Positions 17,118 to 26,069 of a stretch of 64,000 bases of DNA are shown in pieces; within the stretch, counting starts at the first letter, position 1; every line of letters starts with the position of its first letter. The notes beneath the pieces are model-generated. The model saw only the letters and a list, made by a program, of their open reading frames with translations. It searched no databases and was not told the origin of the DNA. The position numbers and the translations under genes were made by a program. Source of the stretch: Gammaproteobacteria bacterium (GTDB taxonomy: Bacteria > Pseudomonadota > Gammaproteobacteria > Francisellales > CACEW01); NCBI GenBank assembly GCA_029256015.1, contig JAQSYQ010000003.1, positions 1 through 64,000 on the forward strand, read 5' to 3'.

Positions 17118-18003
17118 AAAAAAGTGGGCTTCAAAGGACAGGTCTTTCTGGATTTCACTGGGCCTGCATCTGTTTATTGTGCTTTTGTTGATAGTATCGA
17201 TTCCTAATACCCCTAAAACTTTTCAAATCAGCGGACCCAATCAGGTCCATATAGTGAACGCAACTTTTATTGCCTCTTCGCAGTCTGCGGTCCCTCAAAA
17301 TATTCCGGTTCCGCCTCCACCCGCAGCTAAGCCTAGTCCAACCCCCGCGCCTAAGCCTGTGCCTAAACCCGTGGTAGCACCGCAGCCCAAGCCTGCCCCT
17401 GCCCCAGAACCTGCTCCCAAGCCGGTAGTTAAAACTCCGCCCAAAACTCAAGTGATTCAGGCCAAGCAGGCTGATATTAAAAAGCCGGTGCAAGTCCAGA
17501 AAAAACCCGCTTCCCCACAACCTAAGCCTCAGCTTAAAAAGCCGCAGCCACAAGCTGCTAAGCCAAAACAAGCTGTGAAAAATCCACAGGAAGCCGAGCT
17601 GAAAAAACAGCAAGCCGCAGCCGCATTAAAGGCCATGGCATTAAGCAGTATTCAATCCAGCATTCAGTCTCAGCAACAGCAAGCAGAAGCCGCCGCCGCT
17701 CAGCAAAGGCTCACTACCTTAAAAGAACAATATATGGCTTTAATCCAGCAAACCGTAAGAGCTAACTGGATCAATCAATTTAATCCTAGCCAGAATTTAA
17801 CAGCCACTTTGCAGATCAATCTTGATGAGCAGGGCAATGTATTGTCTGTAACTCTGCTACAATCAAGCGGTAACCCTACATTTGATAGGCAGGCTATTTT
17901 AGCAGTGAGAAAATCTTCTCCATTGCCTTTACCTCAAGACCCAAGTTTGATAAAAGATTTCTTGAGTCTTACCTTACCTTTTAGCAATCAAGGAGCGTCT
18001 TAG
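17092..18003 (+). CDS. tolA: Tol-Pal system protein TolA
   Basis: TolA spans the periplasm and links TolQR to Pal and TolB. Its 303 residues hold an N-terminal membrane segment (about 20-40), a long Pro/Lys/Ala-rich region (about 65-185, many PKP and APAP repeats) and a C-terminal TonB-like domain (about 205-300; VRANWINQFNP, VTLLQSSGNPTFDRQAI). The ATG at 17092 lies 26 bp inside tolR. No later in-frame start precedes the membrane segment, so this overlap is accepted. Confidence 0.93.
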   Translation: MILAIRALKKKWASKDRSFWISLGLHLFIVLLLIVSIPNTPKTFQISGPNQVHIVNATFIASSQSAVPQNIPVPPPPAAKPSPTPAPKPVPKPVVAPQPKPAPAPEPAPKPVVKTPPKTQVIQAKQADIKKPVQVQKKPASPQPKPQLKKPQPQAAKPKQAVKNPQEAELKKQQAAAALKAMALSSIQSSIQSQQQQAEAAAAQQRLTTLKEQYMALIQQTVRANWINQFNPSQNLTATLQINLDEQGNVLSVTLLQSSGNPTFDRQAILAVRKSSPLPLPQDPSLIKDFLSLTLPFSNQGAS

Positions 18004-19322
18004 TGCTAAAAAATATTTTTAAAGTAATTTTATGCATAACGGCTTTATGTTCAGTGGCTTATGCCGATTTGACCATTAGCATTACTCAAGGGGTAGACAA
18101 GCCTTATCCTATTGCAATAGTTCCTTTTGGCAATGACATAGAAAACGCTAATCTTCCAAACGGAATGACAGGCGTTATTGCCAATGACTTAATGAACTCA
18201 GGAAGATTTAATCTGCTGGGACTTGATAAAATGCCAGCACAGCCTCATCAGTTGGCTCAATTTAACTGGCAAGCTTGGACTAATGCTAATACAGGCATTG
18301 AGTATGCGGTATTGGGGAACGTGACTCAAAATGCCAATGGGAGTTATCAGGTAAGTTTTGATTTATTAAGTTTGCTTGGAAGCCGTCCTTTAATCGATCA
18401 AAAGTTTAATAATATTCCTGCCAATCAGCTAAGAGCATTGGCGCATCATATCAGCGACATGATTTATCAAACCATTACAGGAAACCGGGGTTATTTTAGC
18501 ACTCGTTTAGCCTACGTTGAAGTCATCAATTCGGATGCTCCAAGCCCAACCTATAGGCTTGTTGTTTCAGATGAGGACGGATTTAATCCTCAAGTTCTGT
18601 TAAGCCAGCTTGATATTCCAATTGCTACTCCTCAATGGTCTCCGGATGGGACAAAGCTTGCTTATGTCAGTTATATCAACAACCGAATGGCTATTTACAC
18701 CATTACTTTGAGCAATGGCAGCAGAAAAATTATTGCGAACTTCCCTGGAATGAACAGTGCCCCATCCTGGTCTCCCGATGGCAAGTCCATGGCTATGGCT
18801 TTATCCAAAGGGGACGGGGCGAACAGCGATATTTATATTATGAACTTAAGCACTCATAAACTTATTCGCTATACCAATTTTGCTAACAATACTTCGCCAT
18901 GTTTTTCACCCGATGGACAGTCTTTGGTATTTAACTCAGATCGAGGTGGAAGCCCTCAGATTTATCAACTAGACTTAAGCTCTAAACAGGTTACTAGACT
19001 GTCTTTTAGCGGGGCTCAGAATTTTGCTCCAGTCTACACTCCTGATGGCCAGAACATTGTTATTATGAATCAGGCGCAGGCTAATGGACCCATAAGGATT
19101 GCTACATTGAATCCTGTAACTAATAAGATTAGTATTATCACTCATGGCCAGCTGGATAAATCTCCATCGGTTTCTCCAGAAGGCAGCATGGTGATTTATG
19201 CTAATTACGATGGGCCAAAAGGAATACTGGCAGAAGCTTCAATAGACGCTAAAGTCCAGTTAAAGCTGCCTGCAACTGAAGGGACCGTCCAGTCACCAGC
19301 CTGGTCCCCATTTTTAAATTAA
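18003..19322 (+). CDS. tolB: Tol-Pal system beta-propeller TolB
   Basis: This is the periplasmic TolB, 439 residues, with signal peptide ending VAYA near residue 21. An N-terminal anticodon-like domain is followed by a six-bladed propeller. The blade repeats are visible as PQWSPDGTKLAYVS, PSWSPDGKSMAMAL, PCFSPDGQSLVF and PVYTPDGQNIVIM. The start is GTG at 18003 inside the tolA stop (TAGTG), indicating translational coupling. Confidence 0.96.
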   Translation: MLKNIFKVILCITALCSVAYADLTISITQGVDKPYPIAIVPFGNDIENANLPNGMTGVIANDLMNSGRFNLLGLDKMPAQPHQLAQFNWQAWTNANTGIEYAVLGNVTQNANGSYQVSFDLLSLLGSRPLIDQKFNNIPANQLRALAHHISDMIYQTITGNRGYFSTRLAYVEVINSDAPSPTYRLVVSDEDGFNPQVLLSQLDIPIATPQWSPDGTKLAYVSYINNRMAIYTITLSNGSRKIIANFPGMNSAPSWSPDGKSMAMALSKGDGANSDIYIMNLSTHKLIRYTNFANNTSPCFSPDGQSLVFNSDRGGSPQIYQLDLSSKQVTRLSFSGAQNFAPVYTPDGQNIVIMNQAQANGPIRIATLNPVTNKISIITHGQLDKSPSVSPEGSMVIYANYDGPKGILAEASIDAKVQLKLPATEGTVQSPAWSPFLN

Positions 19323-19334
19323 ATAGGAGCATTT

Positions 19335-19922
19335 ATGAAACATTCATTAAAAATTGCTGCATTGTCAGCTTGTCTATTAACTTTAACTGCTTGCAGCAGT
19401 GCAACTAAGCCCGGTGGAAGCGCTGGTCATTGGTGGAGCACAGGTTCTAATGCCAATAGCGGAACTCAGGTTAGTGGTGTATCAGGAGCTGCTCAGTTTA
19501 AGGGTCAGAATACCTATGCAGGTTTAACTGCTCAACAACAAGCTGCTGTGGGTAATTTACCTAATAAAGTTTACTTTGGCTTTGATATGTATAATTTAAA
19601 TGCCCAAGCTATGTCAGTGGCCAGCCAAAATGCAAAAGCCTTACTGCAAGATCCCACTTTGCATGTTTTACTAAGCGGTAATACCGACCCACGCGGTAGC
19701 CAAGATTACAACTTCCACTTAGGCCAGCGCCGTGCAAATGCTGTGAAAGATTACTTATTGCAACAAGGTGTATCGGCTGATCAAATTTGTACAGTAAGCT
19801 ACGGCGAGCTAAGACCTGCTGCAAACCCAGCACAGTTTGGCGGCAATGTTAACAAAGCTTATGCATTGGATCGTCGTACTGAAATTGTCTATGGCCAAAC
19901 TTGCCAAGGGAGCGGTCAATAA
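19335..19922 (+). CDS. pal: Peptidoglycan-associated lipoprotein Pal
   Basis: This outer-membrane lipoprotein of 195 residues has lipobox LTLTAC near residue 20. The OmpA-like peptidoglycan-binding domain covers about 80-190, with VYFGFDMYNL, LSGNTDPRGSQDYNFHLG and QRRANAVKDYL. It anchors the outer membrane to murein and binds TolB or TolA. AGGAG lies at the correct distance from the ATG. Its stop overlaps the cpoB start (TAATG). Confidence 0.96.
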   Translation: MKHSLKIAALSACLLTLTACSSATKPGGSAGHWWSTGSNANSGTQVSGVSGAAQFKGQNTYAGLTAQQQAAVGNLPNKVYFGFDMYNLNAQAMSVASQNAKALLQDPTLHVLLSGNTDPRGSQDYNFHLGQRRANAVKDYLLQQGVSADQICTVSYGELRPAANPAQFGGNVNKAYALDRRTEIVYGQTCQGSGQ

Positions 19923-20734
19923 TGAAGCTAGTTCGGATTGGATGTGGCCTTACTTTATCTCTCATAGCCAGCGCATGTATGGCGGCCGCACCCATTGCGA
20001 ATTTAGACTCTAATGGAAATGTCGTGTCGGTTAGCAGCCCTAGTGCTGCTTCCGATGCTTCAACCGACACTCAAGATCAGCAACCCGCTTCAGCAGATAG
20101 CTCTTTAACTTTGGACCAAAGAGTGAGCCAGGTTGAAAACCAATTACAGTATTTAATCAGTCAGCAAAATCAGTCTAAAAGTTTAGGTGGCTATATTACC
20201 AATTTACAGGGCCAAATTGAGCAGCTGAACTTTCAAGTCACTCAAATGCAAAAGCAGTTGTCCTTTGTTCAGCAAAACGTGGTACAGCTAGAGGCAAGAG
20301 TAAAACTGGATGAAACCAAAAGTAATCCTGTCAGTGCGCCTGCCAATACCGCTCCTGCGAGCAAGCAAGAAATGATCGCTTTCCAAAACGCTTATAATTT
20401 ATTGGTTCAACATCAATATAATCAAGCGATCCAAGCATTCAATAACTTTATGGCTCAGTTCCCAAAAAGCAGCATGGCCCCAGATGCCCATTACTGGTTA
20501 GGGGAGCTATATTTGGTGCAGGGTCAGCCCGATCAGGCTTCACAGCACTTCCAACAAGTCATCAGCAGCCCTAACAGCGATAAAGCCCCAGATGCGATGT
20601 TAAAACTTGGGATGATTTATCAGGCTTATGGAGACTCTGCTCACGCGAAGCAAATGTTCCAAAAAGTCGTGAAGCAATACCCTAATACTCAATCGGCACA
20701 GGCGGCGCAGGCGCAGCTTAGCAGCATGCAATAG
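19922..20734 (+). CDS. cpoB: Cell-division coordinator CpoB (YbgF)
   Basis: CpoB is a periplasmic protein that couples PBP1B activity to Tol. It has 270 residues from the ATG at 19922; a start 21 bp upstream would lie inside pal. The signal peptide ends ACMAAA near 21. A coiled coil for trimerisation covers about 60-120. The C-terminal TPR domain (about 145-268) has AFQNAYNLLVQHQYNQAIQA and DAHYWLGELYLVQGQPDQA. Confidence 0.94.
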   Translation: MKLVRIGCGLTLSLIASACMAAAPIANLDSNGNVVSVSSPSAASDASTDTQDQQPASADSSLTLDQRVSQVENQLQYLISQQNQSKSLGGYITNLQGQIEQLNFQVTQMQKQLSFVQQNVVQLEARVKLDETKSNPVSAPANTAPASKQEMIAFQNAYNLLVQHQYNQAIQAFNNFMAQFPKSSMAPDAHYWLGELYLVQGQPDQASQHFQQVISSPNSDKAPDAMLKLGMIYQAYGDSAHAKQMFQKVVKQYPNTQSAQAAQAQLSSMQ

Positions 20735-20749
20735 CAAGGAGTTATTCAG

Positions 20750-20878
20750 ATGCAAGATCATGATGATTCAAATGAAACAGACTACTTGCTTAATAATCCA
20801 GTTAATGCAGCTCGTTTGGCTGAATCTATTGATGAAATTGAGGCGATAACAGCTAAACAAGAAAAGTCTAATCAATAA
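20750..20878 (+). CDS. Antitoxin-like micro-protein (Phd/YefM C-terminal type)
   Basis: This 42-residue frame starts at ATG 20750 after CAAGGAGTTATTCAG, a good ribosome binding site, 15 bp past the cpoB stop. The segment YLLNNPVNAARLAESIDEIE matches the C-terminal toxin-binding tail seen in YefM/Phd-type antitoxins (pattern LLxNPxNAxRLxxSIxxIE). The DNA-binding N-terminal half is absent, so this is either a remnant or a stand-alone micro-protein. No toxin gene follows. Confidence 0.55.
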   Translation: MQDHDDSNETDYLLNNPVNAARLAESIDEIEAITAKQEKSNQ

Positions 20879-20887
20879 CCTGTTGGT

Positions 20888-21025
20888 TTATATGCCGAGC
20901 TTTTTGTATAAATCTTTGGCTGATTTGGCTCGATTGATATTTTTGCCCTTATCAGCATCCTCAATAGCTTGTCTAGTTTTTTTGTTGGGCACTCTTGATG
21001 TTTTGGTTTTTTCCACAATTTTCAT
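20888..21025 (-). CDS. RelB-like antitoxin micro-protein
   Basis: This 45-residue frame starts at ATG 21025, which overlaps the stop of the SRPBCC gene as ATGA. Its centre, VPNKKTRQAIEDADKGKN, and its end, AKSAKDLYKKLG, match the C-terminal part of RelB/DinJ-type antitoxins (pattern VPN-T-AIE-A--GK ... S---L---L). It is rich in Lys and lacks the usual N-terminal DNA-binding part. No RelE-like toxin is adjacent. It converges with the other antitoxin-like micro-ORF, with only 9 bp between them. Confidence 0.55.
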   Translation of the reverse strand: MKIVEKTKTSRVPNKKTRQAIEDADKGKNINRAKSAKDLYKKLGI

Positions 21026-21501
21026 ATTTTATGTACTGTTTCTATAAAGTTTTTGAGAATAAAACTCCACCCATAATCTGAATTGAGTTCTTCACAATAT
21101 TTTTTGGCATTCTCCCCATGGTTTTCAATACTATGGTGATTGAGTATCAGTTTTGTGTGGGTTGGCTCGATTGCAATGAATTTAACTTTAATGATGCTGG
21201 CATTTTTAGGGTTAGGATCAGGTTGTCCTTTGTCATTGATCTGCCAAGTAAAGCTAATTTCTTCTGGTGGATTGTAAGTAAGAACTCTACCAAACTGGCA
21301 TTCAAAACCATGCGGCCCTCGCTCAAAACAGCGTCCACCAGCTTTAGGCTCGATGCCAATAAATTCTAAACAATCACGACCCCAGCTATATTCTTTTGGC
21401 CACCATTTAGAAAAGTGTTTAACAAAAATATCAAAAGCCTGCTGTTGTGATACTTTAACAACGTGCTCTCGTTCGATGCTAAGTTTTGACTGCTCTGCCA
21501 T
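21022..21501 (-). CDS. SRPBCC / AHSA1-like domain protein
   Basis: This is a 159-residue START-like (SRPBCC) cytoplasmic protein. The N-terminal strand reads IEREHVVKVSQQQAFDIFVK. It is followed by FSKWWPKEYSW, ERGPHGFECQFGRVL and the central EISFTWQINDKGQP. The C-terminal helix reads GWSFILKNFIETV. Family members bind hydrophobic ligands, and the partner here is unknown. It overlaps the small RelB-like frame by 4 bases. Confidence 0.8.
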   Translation of the reverse strand: MAEQSKLSIEREHVVKVSQQQAFDIFVKHFSKWWPKEYSWGRDCLEFIGIEPKAGGRCFERGPHGFECQFGRVLTYNPPEEISFTWQINDKGQPDPNPKNASIIKVKFIAIEPTHTKLILNHHSIENHGENAKKYCEELNSDYGWSFILKNFIETVHKI

Positions 21502-21572
21502 TTTTAATGCCCGTTCTAAACTCTAAATAGATATTAAATTAGGACTAGATTATAAGCAAATTTCAAGCCTAA

Positions 21573-21608
21573 TTGAAATAAGCTTCAAAATAGTTCTCCT
21601 TATTTCAA
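21573..21608. repeat. Inverted repeat between MFS and SRPBCC genes
   Basis: TTGAAATAAG (21573-21582) and CTTATTTCAA (21599-21608) form a perfect 10-bp stem with a 16-base loop. A third TTGAAATAAG occurs at 21623-21632. It lies 3' of the MFS gene and 5' of the SRPBCC gene on the minus strand. Without a T run it is a weaker terminator candidate; it may be an operator. Confidence 0.55.
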
Positions 21609-21634
21609 TCTTCTATCAGTTTTTGAAATAAGGA

Positions 21635-23041
21635 CTATTCACTTTGCAACTTATCCAACACGCTTTGATTATCAATAGTCCTTGCAACTAATACCCCAAA
21701 AATTGCCACGACAGACAACATATAAAATGCATAGTGGAATACATCATAAGCTGTGCTTTCATCCACGCTAAATAGATTGATCTCGTTTTGATACAGCCCA
21801 TAGGTTACAAACAATGAAGATAGACACAGCCCCAAGCTTATAGAAATTTGTCGTGTTGCGTTGAATATGGCGCTGACTCTGCCAACGAAGCTTTTGTCAA
21901 AATCTATGATGCTGGAGGTTTGAATGGCAGCCCCGCATAGCCCAACAAATATGCCGCGAACAAACAGCATGCTAGCTCCTAAAATGGCTTGGCTAGGATC
22001 GTTGATGTACAGAATAAGCGGGGTAATTACACTTAGACCAAGCAGGCCAAAAGTGAGGGGTAGGGAAGGGCCATACTGCTTAAATAGCTTGCCTGAATAA
22101 CGGCAGCTTAGCATCGCTCCAAGCGCTTGAAGTCCTAAAACCAGCCCGCTTGTAACCGCGGTAAAGCCAATACCTACCTGCAAATAAAGAGCAATCAAAA
22201 AAACCGCGCCATAGTGGCAAATTTGAAAGGCCAGCTGAATCAGATTGGCTTGAACGAATAAATGGCTTTTAAAGAAGTTTAAATTAATTAAAGGATGGGT
22301 GCTCTGCCTCTCATGCAGAATCAAAACGCTGACCAAACACAGAGCTAGTCCAAGCAGTATTAATCCTGAAGTGGTCAAACCGTCTTTGCCCATAGTGGAT
22401 ATCGCATAAAGCAGCAGTCCTAAAAAGGCAGCGGTCAAAACAAAGCCTCCCCAGTCTAAACTTCCTACCTTATATTTATGTTCTTTGATAATGAAGAAGG
22501 AGGCAACAATGGCAGCCAAGCAAATAGGGCCGACGATTAAAAAGACCGACTGCCAGCCCCAAAGTTCCAACATCAGGCCACCAAAAAAGGGCGCAATCGC
22601 GGGGGCCAATAAAGAGGGAATAAAAGTAATGGTAGTAATATGGGCATATTCAGAACAGGGAAAGGCGCGATAGACCATGGCCATTCCCACTGGAATAATC
22701 ATGCCCCCGCCAAGTCCTTGAATAAACCGAAGTCCAATCACCACCGAAATATTAGGAGCGAATGCACATAAAGCAGAGCCCAGGCCATAAAGCGCAATGG
22801 CCAACATAAAGATTTTTTTCACTCCAAACCGATCTCCCAGCCAGCCGCTTATGGGAATGGAAATAGCCAGAGCCAATAAGAAGGCCGTGCTGACCCATTG
22901 GGTTGCTTGGATACTAGCGTGGAAAGTTTTGGCTAAAGTGGGGAGGGTAATATTAACAATGCTAAGGTCCAGTCGGTCTAAAAACAAAACCACTGTGTAT
23001 ATTCCTACTAGTAAGTATTTATATTCAAACTCTCTTGGCAT
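21635..23041 (-). CDS. MFS drug:H+ antiporter, DHA2 (EmrB/QacA-like)
   Basis: This multidrug exporter has 468 residues and about 14 membrane helices. The family motifs are LDLSIVNITLPTLAKTF (motif D1 region), the loop SGWLGDRFGVKK between helices 2 and 3, and the motif-C-like FIPSLLAPAIAPFFGG. The DHA2 subgroup is inferred from the helix count and the first motif. A partner EmrA-type adaptor is not adjacent. Substrate is unknown. Confidence 0.85.
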   Translation of the reverse strand: MPREFEYKYLLVGIYTVVLFLDRLDLSIVNITLPTLAKTFHASIQATQWVSTAFLLALAISIPISGWLGDRFGVKKIFMLAIALYGLGSALCAFAPNISVVIGLRFIQGLGGGMIIPVGMAMVYRAFPCSEYAHITTITFIPSLLAPAIAPFFGGLMLELWGWQSVFLIVGPICLAAIVASFFIIKEHKYKVGSLDWGGFVLTAAFLGLLLYAISTMGKDGLTTSGLILLGLALCLVSVLILHERQSTHPLINLNFFKSHLFVQANLIQLAFQICHYGAVFLIALYLQVGIGFTAVTSGLVLGLQALGAMLSCRYSGKLFKQYGPSLPLTFGLLGLSVITPLILYINDPSQAILGASMLFVRGIFVGLCGAAIQTSSIIDFDKSFVGRVSAIFNATRQISISLGLCLSSLFVTYGLYQNEINLFSVDESTAYDVFHYAFYMLSVVAIFGVLVARTIDNQSVLDKLQSE

Positions 23042-23204
23042 TGGCTGAATCCTTGAAAATCAAAGCTAAAGCAAGACTATTATATCTGTTTGCGAGATGC
23101 GGCATAACGCCGTCACATAAGTACTGGGTAATATCGCCCCGTTTTTTATAATTGTATAATAAATAATCAGTCTGTTTTTGGCAATTGCACACAATCCCTC
23201 CTAG

Positions 23205-23225
23205 CCCCTCTTTTTCAAAGAGGGG
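23205..23225. repeat. Palindromic repeat upstream of queE
   Basis: CCCCTCTTT and AAAGAGGGG form a perfect 9-bp stem with loop TTC, preceded by AATCCCTCCTAG. The wording resembles the element at 42067-42110 (AATCCCTCTTAATCTCCC). It lies between divergent genes, so it is more likely a dispersed palindrome than a terminator. Confidence 0.65.
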
Positions 23226-23275
23226 AATTCTCTGCAAAAATATGTTAATATTCGCCGCTCAAACGAGAGGCCGAT

Positions 23276-23914
23276 ATGGAACTTCGAATCACTGAAATTT
23301 TTTTATCGCTGCAGGGCGAGACCCGTACGGTGGGTTTGCCCACGGTATTTATTCGCCTAACCGGCTGCCCTTTGCGCTGCGGCTATTGTGATACAGCTTA
23401 TGCTTTTAAAGGCGGCAAGAAAATGTCATTGGATGACATTATGAACGAAGTACGAAAGTACAAAGCCCATTATGTGACAGTAACGGGTGGTGAGCCTTTG
23501 GCTCAGAAAAATGCGTTGCCATTAATGACAAAATTATGTGATGAAGGCTATGAGGTTTCTATTGAAACCAGCGGGGCCTTGGATGTCTCCGAAGTTGACC
23601 CAAGAGTCGTAAAAGTAGTCGATTTAAAAACCCCGGGCTCCAAAGAATGCTCTAAGAATTTATATGAAAACATCGCGCATTTAAACAAAAAAGACCATGT
23701 CAAATTTGTGATCTGTAACCGCGAGGACTATGACTGGTCGGTAGACATCATGCAACAATACGATTTATCGAGCAAATGCGAAGTGCTGTTTTCACCCAGT
23801 TATAATGACATTTCAGGCAGCACTTTGGCGGACTGGATTGTGTATGATCAGTTGCCGGTCAGGTTTCAGATTCAACTACATAAAATCCTCTGGCAAGACC
23901 AGCCCGGCAAGTGA
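23276..23914 (+). CDS. queE: 7-carboxy-7-deazaguanine synthase QueE
   Basis: QueE is a radical-SAM enzyme that contracts the pterin ring in queuosine precursor synthesis. It has 212 residues with the cluster-binding motif CPLRCGYCD (CX3CX2C, about residues 31-38). TVTGGEPLAQKNALPLM is the SAM/GGE motif. In related bacteria queE-queC follow tol-pal-cpoB; here queC is absent and the MFS and SRPBCC genes intervene. The start follows GAGAGGCCGAT. Confidence 0.95.
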   Translation: MELRITEIFLSLQGETRTVGLPTVFIRLTGCPLRCGYCDTAYAFKGGKKMSLDDIMNEVRKYKAHYVTVTGGEPLAQKNALPLMTKLCDEGYEVSIETSGALDVSEVDPRVVKVVDLKTPGSKECSKNLYENIAHLNKKDHVKFVICNREDYDWSVDIMQQYDLSSKCEVLFSPSYNDISGSTLADWIVYDQLPVRFQIQLHKILWQDQPGK

Positions 23915-23916
23915 TT

Positions 23917-25926
23917 TTAGGGCTGAGGGCCTGCTTCTTGAGGGCGTGGCAGCCAAATCTCCAGGTCTTTGTAAAATCTTCGCAAAACATCTTTTGCCCA
24001 ATCTGATAGATCCAGGCTGTCTATTTGCTCGTAATTGGGAAACAAAGCCAAAGTTTTTTGGTCCATGTTATCGATGAATTTCGGTAAAGCTAACAATAAA
24101 TAAAAGTCAGGGTCTTCATCGAGAATAACATCAGTTAGAACTTGTGCTCTTTCCTGTAGGCTCAGTTTAGATAGCAAATAGCTGAAAGCCTTTCTTCGAT
24201 CAGGGTCAAAATAACCATGAGGACCGCGCTCCAAGCAAAGCATTAATAGTAGGGGCGGGCGAGGGCTAGTGATCAGCCCCGTGACTTCATGAGGTTCAAA
24301 CAATTTAAAAACTTCCTCTAAATATTTGTCTGAATGGTTCGAGGTCACAAGTGCGCGTGCCAGCTCAGCCTGAACATCATTGTCTTCAATAAAGCCAACG
24401 GTGAGATAAGCCTTTAAGCGTTCTTTTAGACGATCTTTGTTGGGGTAGGATTGAATGGTTTTGCTAAAAAGCCCGTTATTTTTGGTGAGGCTATTGAACA
24501 AGGCTTTAGAATCGTGCAATAGGCGCTCTTTTACAGCGGGGTCTGGAAACTGTGACAAAATAAAGTCCATCACTTCCTCGCCTTTAATATAACAGCCTTC
24601 AGTTCTCAAATCTTTCGTATTCGCTTCTAAGCACAGCGTGGCAATGCGATACTTCTGCCAATCGTTTAACTTAGAAACCACATGCTCCCATAGATATTTA
24701 ATGCAGTCTGTGGCGTTATATGAAGCAGCTATTTTTAGCAAGGAGTGTTCTCGATCACAGGTAAATTGCTGCTGCTCTTCCTCGGACAATAAACCCATGA
24801 AATAGCTTAGGGCTTGAGCATTGCCTTCTCTGCCGGCAATATCTATAGGGCTTAGTCCTACGCTATTCAACTGGCTGACAAAGTTTTTGCAATATGTTTC
24901 AACTTTTCCATCCCCTTTAAACCGGGCTTGAGCTTGAGCCATTAAGCTGGTAACGCCATTTACAAAGGTCTCATCACCTTTTTCGGCTGCAGCATGTAAT
25001 AAGCTTTCCCCACCTGAGGTTAGGCGCAACAGTTGGTTTAACCTTTCTTCTTTGGGAATAGACATTAGGATTTTTTTAAAGATGTCTTTGTCTCCGGTCT
25101 TAGCGGCATGATGCAGGAAACTTACAGAGCCTTCGGCCATTAATATATAGCTTCGTTCTTCAGGGCTAAAAGGGTCTAGAACATTTTGGAGCAATTTAAG
25201 GTTTCGCTTTTCGATAACGCTTTTCAAGTAATAAGAATCTCTCATCAGTGCGACTCGGTTTTTATGGTATTTTAAAAGCAAGCTTAAAAGTTCTACTGAC
25301 TTTGCCTCGTTGAATATTCTGTCATTATTGGCCGCTCGTTCTAGCTGTGCTTCGCTGAGCAGGTGAAATATTGAAATACTGTTCATGTTAGCTGCCATAG
25401 CTAACAGGGAGGGTTCAGGATCACCATCATCCTTAAAAAGTGCGCTGTCCAGCTCTGCTTTGAGCTCTTTTGTAGCTTGATACTCATGAATCACTTTAGT
25501 TAAGAGCTGCGTAAATAGTTGGTTTAAGCCAGCGTAGCGTATAGCTACCAGTATGGTATGATCCGGACGGTGGCCTCTTTCATCTTTAAACTTCTTGCTT
25601 AATATCGTTTTATTTTGAAGCAGGCTTTCAGCAGTTTTGATATATTTTTGATGGATTGAAGCATAAAACTCTTTTTCTTTTCCTTGGGGGACTGCGGGCA
25701 TATAAGGCAATTCATCTTTCGATACAGAGTCATAAGAAATCAAGTGTTCTTTTAGGTTTCTCACCCATTGCTTTTTCGCAACTTCGCTCGCGCTTTTTGC
25801 TATTTTAGCATACTGGGACAAAGAGGCGGCATCTAAAAAGCTTAAAACATTCCTTGCAACTTCTGGCATATCTTGGCCGCTTACTAAGCTACTCAATGCA
25901 GACTTATCTTCCGATATATGAGGCAT
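23917..25926 (-). CDS. F-box and ankyrin-repeat-like protein, candidate secreted effector
   Basis: This is a 669-residue protein with eukaryotic-like parts. Near the N-terminus (about 18-58) lies DMPEVARNVLSFLDAASLSQ and a following helix, matching the F-box pattern (MP-E---NILSFLD---L) that binds Skp1 in host SCF ubiquitin ligases. Ankyrin-like helices follow: SLLAMAANMNSISIFHLLSE, SFLHHAAKTGDKDIFKKIL, ESLLHAAAEKGDETFVNGV, SPIDIAGREGNAQALSYF and SLLKIAASYNATDCIKYLW. No signal peptide or membrane segment is seen. The layout resembles Legionella AnkB-type Dot/Icm effectors, but secretion is inferred. The ATG at 25926 follows CAAGGAGAG. It converges with queE, with 2 bp between stops. Confidence 0.75.
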   Translation of the reverse strand: MPHISEDKSALSSLVSGQDMPEVARNVLSFLDAASLSQYAKIAKSASEVAKKQWVRNLKEHLISYDSVSKDELPYMPAVPQGKEKEFYASIHQKYIKTAESLLQNKTILSKKFKDERGHRPDHTILVAIRYAGLNQLFTQLLTKVIHEYQATKELKAELDSALFKDDGDPEPSLLAMAANMNSISIFHLLSEAQLERAANNDRIFNEAKSVELLSLLLKYHKNRVALMRDSYYLKSVIEKRNLKLLQNVLDPFSPEERSYILMAEGSVSFLHHAAKTGDKDIFKKILMSIPKEERLNQLLRLTSGGESLLHAAAEKGDETFVNGVTSLMAQAQARFKGDGKVETYCKNFVSQLNSVGLSPIDIAGREGNAQALSYFMGLLSEEEQQQFTCDREHSLLKIAASYNATDCIKYLWEHVVSKLNDWQKYRIATLCLEANTKDLRTEGCYIKGEEVMDFILSQFPDPAVKERLLHDSKALFNSLTKNNGLFSKTIQSYPNKDRLKERLKAYLTVGFIEDNDVQAELARALVTSNHSDKYLEEVFKLFEPHEVTGLITSPRPPLLLMLCLERGPHGYFDPDRRKAFSYLLSKLSLQERAQVLTDVILDEDPDFYLLLALPKFIDNMDQKTLALFPNYEQIDSLDLSDWAKDVLRRFYKDLEIWLPRPQEAGPQP

Positions 25927-26069
25927 GGTTCTCTCCTTGTAAGAATGAAAATATCATAATGATAAAATTTGCTGTGATCTAGCCCACTGTCTAATTTCTA
26001 TAACAACATTGCAAAAATCCTAAGCTTTGCTATACCTATTCAGTAATAGGAATAATTGAGGACAAAGCT

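Noticed and set aside
17155..17613. 152-residue minus-strand frame inside tolA
   Set aside because: It is the antisense of the Lys/Pro-rich region of TolA, giving a Leu/Arg/Gly-rich sequence without a fold.
23805..24077. 90-residue plus-strand frame across the queE end
   Set aside because: It is a shadow of queE and of the F-box protein gene on the other strand.
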